Below are positions 36,301 through 43,872 of a stretch of DNA of 64,000 bases, in pieces (the stretch's first letter is position 1; every line of letters begins with the position of its first letter). Source of the stretch: Dysidea avara (lineage: Eukaryota; Porifera; Demospongiae; Dictyoceratida; Dysideidae); contig NC_089274.1 of assembly GCF_963678975.1 (NCBI RefSeq), positions 19,423,633-19,487,632 on the forward strand, written 5' to 3'. Under the pieces are notes generated by a model. That model did no database searches. It had not been told where the DNA came from and saw only the letters and a program-made list of their open reading frames with translations. Made by a program: the position numbers and the translations under genes.

Positions 36301-38106
36301 ATAATTTTTTTGATTCTGTATATGTAGCAACTTGTTGAAAGCATTTTGGGTCAATCTCAAGGCTTGTTTGGGCTTAGTGTTGCCTAACCTATACTGCCTC
36401 ATCATCGTTTGGGAAACGTGAGGGTGGTTTTCGGGTGATGTTATTTCATGGGCCATGCCTACACCTTTGTGGTCCCTACTATACAGTACTATCTTGCTAC
36501 AGTACTATGCAGTAGATTAAGCTATAAGTTGCAGTCATTTTATAAATACCCCACTATTGCACAAAGCCACATACAGTAGTAAGTTAAAGGCACGCACCCT
36601 AACCTGCCAGTAATCCAATCATATTAAAGTAAATAATTGGGTGAAATAATAGGAAGATGAAAAAAAATCCCCACATAACAACCAGCCCAAAGTACAGATA
36701 CAAATGTTTCACTTACCGGTAGTTCACAATGTCCACCTAAAGACGTAACATTGTAACTAGTGAACAAGACTAATAATTGTGAACTCACCTGCAATATCTC
36801 TAAACTGAATTATGTAATCTTTATTGGTACATTTTATCCCATCGGTAGTAACCTAGCTATATGTTCAGGAGCTAACACCACCCACTGATCAGTAGATGTA
36901 CAATACAACACAATAAAGAGTATACGCTTTATAGTCTGAAGGAAATACTGCATAACATGCGCTACAGTCTACATTAATTTTTACCAGTGCTTTGGCACTG
37001 GAGGGTTTACACAGCCTCTATCATCATTATTGCGTGCTGGCACGGTCTGATACAGGCAGGGCTTCACTTAGGAAAAGGAAGGCGCTCACCCCCTTGACAA
37101 ATTCTCACTTCCCTTAAAGCAATAGTTTAAAATGAAAGTGCCTCAGGATGCATCAGATGCAATTTACAAGAGTCTAAAACGCAAAATTTTTCTGGAGCGG
37201 CACTTCATTTACAGAAGCAATTCACAAAGAGTCTAAAATGCAAATATTTCTGGAATGGCTCAGGTACCTAAGAACACACCAAAAGCAATCTACAAGAGTC
37301 TAATGAATGCAAAATTTTCCTGGAATGGCATGTTATTCTCAAGTATCTCAGAATGTACCAGTACCAATCTAAGAGAGTTTAAAATACAAAATTTCTGGAG
37401 CAGCATGTCACATTTTCAGGTACCTCAGAAGCGATCTATGATAATCTAAAATGCAAGGATTTTCTGGAGTGGCACGCTATTCTCAGGTACTGTACCTGGG
37501 AATGTTCTAGGACAGTCTAGTGGGACCCCTAGATGCCGTGTATAGCAAAGTAAGTACAAAATTCACTCCCATTATGGTATTTGTTTACTGTTACCATTAT
37601 ATGGTCCATAAACAATGCTTTTGGTCACCATATGACATTTAATGCTTTTTGGATTTTGCCTTCTGCATTGCAAGACCTCTATCAAGCCTTCATCTAGGAA
37701 ATGACTAAAGGGGGGACCAACCCACAAGATTGTGCCTAGTTAATGTGTAAGAAGCCACTTCACGCTTTATGCATTGTGCTCTCCAATATTTCCTGAAGCA
37801 GTAAATCCCCTGGGGGTGGGGGGGGGGGGGGGGGGGAATATGCAGGACAACAGGCTGCCATAAAAGGTATAGTACACCATCCAGAGCCTTTCTTCTCTTG
37901 CTGGGCCCAACTTGCAGTCAGACAATGTATGCAATACTTTATATCCAGTCAAAAACTGAAATTAACTATCCATAGCTAGTATAGTTACTTGGCAAGGATA
38001 CAGTAGGATTTTGCTGCTGGTACTTGTTTATCAGAGAACTCTTCCCCACTTTCACATCCCCTAGCAGTACGATCTTGAAAGGTCTTGTTTTCTGAATTCC
38101 ACTCAT
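21351..38106 (-). CDS. Rab-like small GTPase, copy 3 (intact, 14.4-kb intron)
   Basis: Six exons read from high to low coordinates: 38002-38106, 36789-36852, 36717-36736 (20 nt), 22151-22324, 21530-21652 and 21351-21476. Every exon has exactly the length of its copy 2 counterpart, borders are GT-AG, and the join gives 203 codons without a stop. Motifs are GDVKVGKS (G1), FRDIAG at G3, GNKYDVG (G4), WFHVSANTGENVSEAF (G5) and a C-terminal CTVM CaaX box. The G3 Trp and catalytic Gln are both replaced. Intron 3 (22325-36716) is almost wholly repeats: minisatellite, MITEs, satellite and a 638-bp duplication. Whether transcripts cross it cannot be told from sequence; strong conservation on both sides suggests it works or did until recently. 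Membrane-traffic role is inferred from the family only. Confidence 0.8.
22475..22635. repeat. 15-bp minisatellite with TGTGATCACA palindrome
   Basis: About eleven units of ACAATACATGTGATC stand in tandem. The unit junction forms TGTGATCACA, a perfect 10-bp palindrome, and each unit also holds ACATGT. Two units carry TGATCTCA instead. Both strands stay open (ITCIV and ITIHV repeats) because 15 is a multiple of three; I do not regard this as coding. Confidence 0.95.
22840..23007. mobile_element. TA-flanked MITE, CAGTGGAACCCCTC family
   Basis: The 168-bp element starts CAGTGGAACCCCTCTTAAGG and ends TTAGAGGGGTTCCACTG, with TA on each side. 'aaaggaca' recurs internally. Ends and target suit the pogo/Tc1 group. 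Confidence 0.85.
23268..23757. mobile_element. hAT-type MITE with intact 8-bp target duplication
   Basis: The 490-bp element starts CAGTGTTGGACAAGTTACTT and ends CGCGTTACTCCCAACACTG. GTTATGGC lies on both sides (23260-23267 and 23758-23765). The interior is a series of GTAACT/AGTTAC blocks, giving strong self-pairing. Similar 'AGTGTTGG..AGTAAC' hAT derivatives are common in animals. Confidence 0.92.
24170..24447. mobile_element. PIF/Harbinger-type MITE
   Basis: Inverted repeats start GGCCACATAAACTTAATTAT and mirror at the right end (ATAATTAAGTTTATGTGGCC). A TAA trinucleotide flanks both sides (24167-24169 and 24448-24450), the TWA target typical of PIF/Harbinger. 278 bp, no coding. Confidence 0.85.
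24885..24945 (-). repeat. Second copy of the 4395-4465 repeat
   Basis: It shares 'ctttacagcacaagtgctga', 'gatctgtaggacacctggtc' and 'ctacagcct' with the first copy, and the minus strand again ends in an AT-rich tail. The flank to 25300 may be the rest of the same element. Confidence 0.6.
24946..26369. other. Intronic repeat-rich filler
   Basis: No gene. 'gtgaaacagaaagt' near 26011 and 'actttctgtttca' near 26215 form a weak inverted pair, perhaps an old MITE. Confidence 0.3.
26370..26905 (+). repeat. Diverged copy of the 638-bp repeat unit
   Basis: It matches 34545-35081 and 35347-35883 over about 530 bp, for example 'ctgctttt.c.a.gc.cagtggcga', 'ttcaatttttgaacaccatc' and 'agctcgcctgatacag'. 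It is clearly older than the other two copies. Confidence 0.8.
27560..27630. repeat. 36-bp tandem duplication
   Basis: 'gccactttgcaatataaatc' plus 'aaacactaa' occurs twice head to tail with one or two differences, directly beside the foldback element at 27635. Confidence 0.85.
27635..27790. mobile_element. Foldback element, AAAGCATAGCC arms
   Basis: Two arms of about 75 bp pair imperfectly around 27713. The outer ends are TTAAAGCATAGCC and GGCTATGCTTTAA; the centre is 'ataaagcacgagg...ccgagtgctttat'. Strings such as 'gagtgctttatt' recur in separate hairpins at 28245-28335. Confidence 0.75.
28190..28420. repeat. Cluster of small hairpins related to the 27635 foldback
   Basis: Several stem-loops, such as 'caaagagtgctttatt' paired with 'aataaagcactctttg' and 'ggctattagcctgc', stand side by side. 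They share the 'gtgctttatt' core with the neighbouring foldback. Confidence 0.55.
28580..28954. mobile_element. TA-flanked MITE, GTATGTTCA family
   Basis: The ends GTATGTTCACGTTGAGCTGA and TCAGCTCAACATGAACATAC are inverted repeats of at least 20 bp. TA lies on both sides. 375 bp, no coding. Confidence 0.8.
28997..29205. mobile_element. Foldback MITE related to 33926-34162
   Basis: Left arm 'agtagggttccagcgataaa' and right arm 'ttatattgctggaatc' are inverted. 'aaaatccctac' and 'gtagggattttc' pair inside. The same parts (agtaggg, cgataaaaagtactgaaac, tccctact) occur in the cleaner copy at 33926. Confidence 0.6.
29257..30530. mobile_element. Element bounded by inverted copies of the dispersed motif
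   Basis: The left edge reads GACTGCTGTATTAGAGTATC then TCGATCTCGC. The right edge is the mirror: GCGAGATCGAGATACTCTAA then TAGAGCAGTC. The 1.2-kb interior is GC-richer than its surroundings and includes a frame at 29953-30363 without family resemblance. No transposase motif is visible. The right edge is repeated three times in 17-bp steps and then runs into the satellite array. Class unknown. Confidence 0.55.
30531..32840. repeat. Satellite array, ~30-bp units in higher-order pattern
   Basis: About 75 tandem units of 29-32 bp share the core GTAGAGAGTTCAGCTACAAA. Variant types alternate. One has 'gatcagctagaagaagttac', one 'ttcagctacaaagaaacca', one 'ctcagctgcaaacaaatcac'. Together they form longer blocks that repeat, such as the series 'accattctgtaaagagctc' then 'cacctgtacagaattc', seen at least six times. 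All frames contain stops, so it is not coding. It starts directly after the inner edge of the element at 29257-30530. Confidence 0.95.
33028..33357. mobile_element. Long near-perfect foldback (150-bp arms)
   Basis: Arms of about 150 bp pair around 33192 with very few differences: ATCTAATCCAAAACAGCCAA mirrors TTGGCTGTTTTGGATTAGAT. A short ATATAT run follows. Near-identity of arms suggests recent insertion or gene conversion. A diverged relative lies at 43500-43740. The minus-strand frame at 32907-33206 is a by-product. Confidence 0.9.
33926..34162. mobile_element. Foldback MITE, AACTAGAGTRGGGACC ends
   Basis: Arms AACTAGAGTAGGGACCACAG and the mirror of CTATGGTCCCCACTCTAGTT pair over about 100 bp, including GATAAAAAGTACTGAAACAA and 'aataagaagtgttata'. 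Relative at 28997-29205. Target duplication unclear. Confidence 0.85.
34444..35081 (+). repeat. 638-bp direct repeat, copy 1
   Basis: Nearly identical to 35246-35883, separated by 164 bp; I noticed only a handful of substitutions (for example tttcac/tttcat, tgttgg/tattgg). It holds a 67-codon frame beginning MHYQVSLPQSTRVKWSAF that also stays open in copy 2; no family match. The sequence just left (34250-34440) is related to 35884-36000, so a larger unit was duplicated. Confidence 0.92.
35246..35883 (+). repeat. 638-bp direct repeat, copy 2
   Basis: Second copy, offset by exactly 802 bp from the first. An older third copy is at 26370-26905. The following 340 bp (35884-36225) continues the family with 'gtgaagtatccattatgctt' and is related, inverted, to 42775-43245. 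Confidence 0.92.
36224..36288. repeat. (CAGT)n microsatellite
   Basis: CAGT units with two TTACTTAGTCAGT interruptions, at the end of the repeat family above. Confidence 0.95.
37812..37836. repeat. Poly-G run
   Basis: G5-T-G19. A run of this length can form four-stranded DNA and is error-prone in sequencing. Confidence 0.9.
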
Positions 38107-38241
38107 CGCTTCCAATCTCCGCGGCGCCAGCCAGTCTAGCTGCATGAGGTTAATCCTAAATCACTACTAACTAGTAGCTAGTTAAGTTACTTTGGGGCCG
38201 GCCTTAAGGTAGGCAGGGTAGCCGGGGCCCCAGTGCTAAGG

Positions 38242-38348
38242 TAGTCTCGTGCCCAGACCCGGAAAATACTATTGGAGATCCACCAGATCCTTTTTTCTCC
38301 GCCCCCACACGAAAGAAAAGGCGGTCTGGACGTCTGGGCACGAGACTA
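38242..38348. mobile_element. Short MITE with 9-bp target duplication, TAGTCTCGTGCCCAGAC ends
   Basis: Inverted ends TAGTCTCGTGCCCAGAC and GTCTGGGCACGAGACTA enclose 107 bp. GTGCTAAGG precedes and GTGCTAAAG follows, a 9-bp duplication with one change, as made by Mutator-like transposases. No coding. Confidence 0.85.
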
Positions 38349-38755
38349 GTGCTAAAGGGGCCCCCAAGGCTCTAAAACTAGGGCCCCATTTCTTAAAGTA
38401 CGACTTCAGTATTTTAAAACTAGCCAGTTCTTACTTTGGAGAAGAAAGAATCACAATATACAATTCATCGCTCAAGGTACTAAGGTACACGCATCGCCAA
38501 TAGGTATGAATCACGTGATGCCCTTGCACACTGCACACTAGGATGCAGCCATACACATTAGGAATTCATCAACTTTCACAATCAAATATATAGCATTACG
38601 TGATTAATTCAAAATTGGCAGGTTATATAGAGCCGGTACCGGTTACACTGTTTTGCCGGCTATTTTGCCGGCAGTGGAGGGTATAATACTTAGAATGTTA
38701 CGTGCATTAAAAAAAAACTTGTACAAAAAACCTAAGAAAGCGAAAAAAAAAAGTT

Positions 38756-38829
38756 GTCTAAGCGAGGGTTCGAACCCTCCATCCGTACTCATAAGCAATG
38801 TTTGTAACGATTATACCACCGGTGCTGCA
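38756..38829 (-). repeat. tRNA-like sequence
   Basis: On the minus strand GGTGGTATAATCGTTACAAA resembles box A and GGAGGGTTCGAACCCTC forms a perfect T-arm with box B. The acceptor and anticodon stems pair poorly, so it is more likely a SINE head or tRNA pseudogene. The spacing is right for a tRNA, so a working gene is not excluded. Confidence 0.4.
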
Positions 38830-39130
38830 GCTAATCATATTATTTAGTTTCTACGTTATAAACATCCGACTGAAGTGACTTCTATATATAACAAGAGTGA
38901 AGAAGAAACCAAAGCTGAACCCTAGCCTACCCCTAACGCCGCTAAGGAACTACTTTTCGCATCCCCTAAAGTTGACTGAATGCTCGGGGCAACCTACTAG
39001 ACGCGTGCCCTAAAGTTGAATGCTCGGGGCAACCTACTAGTGCCGGCACAATAAGCCGTTAGTGTTTGCAAACCGGTACCGGCTAAATATACACTTCGTT
39101 AATTCAATGCTTTATAGTGCAATGTTACAG

Positions 39131-39253
39131 TAGTCTGGTACATCGCAAACCCTATCCGCTGGGGCTTATCGATTAGAGACTATAAGGGCCCGCTTATAGC
39201 TAAATCTCTAATCGATAAGCCCCAGCGGATAGGGTCTGCGATGTACCAGACTA
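39131..39253. mobile_element. Palindromic MITE, TAGTCTGGTACAT family
   Basis: TAGTCTGGTACATCGCAAAC and the mirror of GTCTGCGATGTACCAGACTA form arms of about 50 bp. The flanks ATGTTACAG and ATGTTATGT agree at six of nine positions, a possible decayed 9-bp duplication. A shorter relative is at 18874-18948. Confidence 0.75.
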
Positions 39254-39289
39254 ATGTTATGTGTACAATTGGAAGGGTTAAAAGTCATC

Positions 39290-40500
39290 ATCATTAACCT
39301 TTTTGTGCCCATTAAAATAGGTATCCAAGTCTCTTTGTAACATTGCTATATCTTCAGGTAAGTATCATCTGCATACAGGATGAAACAGTGGAAGGAAGAT
39401 CATTGATGAATACGGCAAAAACACTGAATAAAGGCCCCAGAACAGAGCCCTGGGCACAATATATTAGCTGAACTACTAGTGATATCATTTGTGTTCTGTT
39501 AGTAAGAAAACCTTGAGTCTATTTAAGCCTCAAATTCCATGAGCTTTAAAAGCAGGCACTGATGTAATACCTTATCAAAAGCTTTGGAGAAATAACATTG
39601 ATTTGTGTCCTGAGTCAATATGCCATGATAATTCTCTGATAGTTGTTTTATAAATGGTTGCTACAGAGCATAGGCGGATCTAGGAGGCTCTGTCAGGGGG
39701 GGCCAAGGGGGGGGCAAAAAGTTTTAGTGTACAACAATGTCTATCCCACTAAGAGGAATTCTAGTACACAGGTTATACTCAGTTGCATAACTATATTCAG
39801 TATAGCTGGATGAATGATAGACATACAATTGTAAGATTGTAGTTAGGGAAAATTTTTAAAAATTAGATCTCCTAGGTTTGGATTTGGGAGCATTTTTGGT
39901 AACATTTAGCTAAAAAGTGTATGCTTGCAATGTATATAAAGATTAGTTAGCCTATCTGAGATAAAACCTGTTTGATGGTAAAGTGTGCTAAATCAAAATA
40001 GCTATAAAGGTGTACGTAGCTAGTATTGTTATAATGACATTAGAATTGTGACTGTTGTATTAGAGTAGTGACTGCTCTATTAGAGTATCTCGATCTTGGC
40101 ACAAAAACTTAAACTTACTTTCTTTACAGTGTACAGTATAACTGTAAAGTACAATTTATAACTGTTGTCTTCTATTTGTCCATTGGCTTTCTATACTTCT
40201 GAATACAGTGTGAATGCATGATTCCACGGTTTCTAGTATCAATATAGTACTGTGAATCCAAGGGGGGCAAGGGAAGGGCCAGGGGGGGCACAGCACCCCT
40301 TGTCCCCCCCTCAGATCCGCCTATGCTACAGAGTGAGTTGAAAGATGCTTGATTATAATATTATGGCTATAGCTAAACAAAATAGCATGTTCAAAAATCT
40401 TACATGGGATACATGTTAATGAGATAGGGTGGTAGTTAGATGGACATGTAAGGTCGGTCACCTTTCTTGAAGACCACATGCAGAAACCAGTACCTTTCTG
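39290..40500 (-). mobile_element. LINE reverse transcriptase remnant, split by a MITE
   Basis: Minus-strand pieces in order are VFKKGDRP and NYHPISLTCIPCKIFEHAI (about 40395-40470), then after the insertion LSWHIDSGHKSM, FSKAFDKVLHQCLLLKLMEF (about 39530-39600), AQGSVLGPLFSVFAVFINDL (about 39405-39465) and YADDTYLK (about 39362-39385). Together these are RT fingers and palm, with the catalytic YADD. The reading frame is broken several times. The MITE at 39669-40325 sits inside and is therefore younger. Confidence 0.85.
39669..40325. mobile_element. hAT-type MITE with intact 8-bp target duplication
   Basis: The ends CATAGGCGGATCTAGGAGG and CCTCAGATCCGCCTATG enclose 657 bp. CTACAGAG stands on both sides (39661-39668 and 40326-40333). 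G-rich subterminal runs follow the left end. The interior (40043-40095) carries the dispersed CTCTATTAGAGTATCTCGAT motif. It interrupts the LINE above. Confidence 0.92.
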
Positions 40501-41449
40501 AAGGTCCTTTGTGTTGTTTCAAGGAAACCTAGAACAATATTGTAAGTATAGGAGCAACATTATGAACAGTTTCTTTTAGTAGTCTGGGGTAGTGGACCAC
40601 AGGCTTTATGCACATTTTAACCACATATTATTATATAGTAAGGAAGCAATTCAATTTACTATAACATTTATAGTGTCTATGGAGGGATATGGAGAGCTGT
40701 CTAAGCTATCAGCATTTTCCTTAGTAAAGGCAGTTCTGAAGTAGTTATTTATAAAATATTTGCTTTATCTATAGATTCATATGGTCTAGTCCTTCAAAGT
40801 TGGTATGTCAAAATTTCTTGTTTTTTACTTTTAATGCAAGACCATAGTCACTTGTGGTTGGTGTCATCATCAGGATTAGTGAGTTGCTGCAGATATTGAA
40901 AATAAACTACAACACTACATGATCTGTAGTAGTTTACACTGACACTTAACAAACCAGTTCAGTTACAATGGTCATCACAACATACTGTAGATATGTAATA
41001 GTATAGTAGTCTTGTTAACTGTTTGTTGTTGAATATAATATATTACTGTTTACATTATGCTTTGAAAATCAGCTCTAATGTCACACTTGACAACTCAAAT
41101 AATGACCAAATAAGGTAGTTACAGTAAATACAATCAATAGTCATGCAGTACACTGAACAAACTTTGTGTGATATTCCAATCCAATGACCTAAATGGACGA
41201 GTGCCAAAGTGATTTTAAAGATCTTGTTGATAAGTTAGTAGCCAACTCAATCAAATTCAAGCTGTGATGACTGTATGATACTATTAAAGAGTTTTCGACT
41301 ATTTTATTACAGTAGACCTGTTGTTTTTTTTACAACTTCTTTTTGTACCTGCACGGTTGAGCATTGTGGTCTTGAAGTTAGCATTATTACAGCTTCTCTG
41401 CATACACGTTTTGTACACTCCCATGTATGGATATACTTAAAGAACTGTA

Positions 41450-42080
41450 CATGATAGTGGATTGGCAAATGATATGTATTTTAACACAATTTACGAACTA
41501 ATTTTATTACCATGGATATGCATGTAGAAATGATTTTGTTTCCATATAACAACCATTCAAAGTGCTGAATGTCCCTAAGGCCACTTGTGCATGAGGCTCA
41601 TTTTTGGGGAGAAGTATCTGAGATGAAATCCCCAGATGCACATTATTTCTGACTACAGTATAGCTCTAGCTGAGATTTTTATTGTTAGGGATATGAAATG
41701 TGACTGTTCTATTAGAGTGGTTGACTGCAAACATTTTGATTTTGTCAGGGAGTATTCCCTTGTTTCCACTGGCACACAAGTACACATGCCTTAAAAAATT
41801 GAAAGCTGATGTTCAATTGTGACTCTAGTGTGAGTATACACTAACACATTCATGCAGTACATACCATATAGCACAAAGATAAAGTACACACTAGTTAGTA
41901 CATGGCAGCTCCAACTATGATACATGGAGAGAGAGTATGTCTCTTCCCAAAAACGACCTTCTCATAAATTCTTAATAGTAACCTCCTGTATCATTTACCT
42001 ACTGTTGTTGTTATTTAAGCCCTGCTGCATCTATCTTGGTTATATCTATATGCAAGCGTTGTACTTGAGTTATGTAAATT
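41450..42080 (+). repeat. Old segmental duplication, copy B (left part)
   Basis: Counterpart of 16740-18000, continuing through the Rab exon remnant at 42077 and the kinase exon near 44000. Similarity is patchy and old; insertions separate the matching blocks. Confidence 0.55.
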
Positions 42081-42190
42081 TCAACATGATGTTGGCAAAC
42101 TGTAGAAAGAGTTAGGGAATGGTTCAATGCCCCTACTAACACTAGTGAAAATGTTGAGGTTTCGAGTATCTCAATACTGAAGTTGCACAC
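42077..42190 (+). pseudogene. Decayed Rab-like exon 4
   Basis: 'catgatgttggcaaactg', 'gttagggaatggttc' and 'actaacactagtgaaaatgt' follow the order of exon 4 of the Rab-like genes (HDVGELDG..KWF..ANTGENV). Stops and short deletions interrupt the frame. Even the position of the exon's first codon after an acceptor-like region is kept. Confidence 0.75.
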
Positions 42191-42335
42191 TGAATTACAT
42201 TGTAAAGTCTAGCTCTACAAACTTCTATATACTTTCATTAGCACTTGTAGAAAATATTTCTTGCACGTTACACACATTCACAGGAAGATGAAATTGATTA
42301 TTGAGTATTCATATATTAACAATCCAAAAAATATT

Positions 42336-43803
42336 TCAAAATACAGTTGGTTCTGTTTTAATCCATTGAGAGGTGATATCAACAGTGAACTGTTCAGGAC
42401 ATACATCATGGGAGATGGTGTCTTTACTTAACAGTGACAGGTAAGATGCCTTCAATCCTGCCCTGACTGACTGGTCTATTGAGTGACCCTGTACTATACC
42501 TGCCATCACTGCCCCTACAAAACTGAGAGGCAAGGTATGATTAAAGTACAGTAAATATGGTTTTGCAACTGTTGTTAAAACACATCAATTACCTTGAAAT
42601 TGGGGGTTTTCTGGCCAAAAATATCACCCAAAACAAGCTTCATAATCCTGGTGCCTTGACAGTATATTGGTTAGGTACAACCAAGCCCAAAAGTGCCTCC
42701 AGTATGACCCTAAATAGTTCCAACAGATTGTTACATTTTAAAAAATCATTCAATGGAATTTTCTACTGAATAACTGATGTCTTCAGGCAAGTGTAACTCA
42801 ATAACGGCTAAGGCTACGGGCTTGATTTTTTCACTGTATGACGTCGCTTCATCCCGAGACATGTCTTTTGGCATACCACAGTATGTACAATGAACGCATC
42901 ATGGATTTACCTTTGTCCTCCTTTGTGTCCCATTTCTTTTAGCCCAAGGTGTTAATTTGTGGTAGCTCAATGCATGGCTTTCCTAAGTTTGTAAATGGGA
43001 ATTGTCTGTATTTTACATGGTGACTGGATTGATTGCAGAGGCACTTCTAACACTGTTCTTTGTTTGTAATGCTGTGTAACCGGCGGAAAATATTGAAAAC
43101 GAAGTGTAATGGCCACTTCACTTTCGAGTCAGTAATTGATACCTGGGGCACGCGTTCAGATGAAAACATTAACTCTGGCGCCATCCTTTCTTTTGATGTG
43201 GTATGCACGGTTTCACCAGTCATAATCATTACAAAAAAAGTAAACAAATGTTACAAGTATAAGGAATTTTAGGGATCATAGAAAAAATGTAGGAAAAAAA
43301 GGGAGGTCGCCTATACTTGCAGATATACTAGTGAACATTTAATCCCTAATTCAGTCGTAACCTAGTATATCTGCAGGTATAGGTGACCTCCCTAGTTTCC
43401 CTACTTTTTTTCTATCATATGAAAACTTAAAATTCCTAATTTTACCAATACTAGTAATTAAACATTCAGTACAATGCAATTACTTATTATAAGAAGAAAA
43501 GTGGGTGAAAACAAACCCCAAAACTATGCAGCCTATGGCCGGTTTTAAAGAAATGAAAACAGTTAAGCTGTGAAAAAAGGGTGCAACCTTCAAAGCCTGG
43601 GTGAAAAAGTGAAATCAAAGGTGGCAGCTAAGAAATAGCTGCAACAATGTTAATTTTATTAATGGCTTGCTGCCACCTTTGATTTCACTTTTATCACCCT
43701 GGCTTTTAAAGGCCACACTGTTTTTACAACTTGGTTGTATTTATATTACATGAACTCTTTTGCCATTACTTAAGCTACATCACACACACACACACACACA
43801 CAC

Positions 43804-43872
<69 letters not shown>

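Noticed and set aside
38002-38106. An orphan fourth copy of Rab-like exon 1
   Set aside because: Exon 2 (36789-36852) and the 20-nt exon (36717-36736) lie on the same strand and join in phase to the exons at 21-22 kb, making one gene.
38756-38829. A functional tRNA gene
   Set aside because: The T-arm is perfect, but acceptor and anticodon stems do not pair well. It is listed only as tRNA-like.
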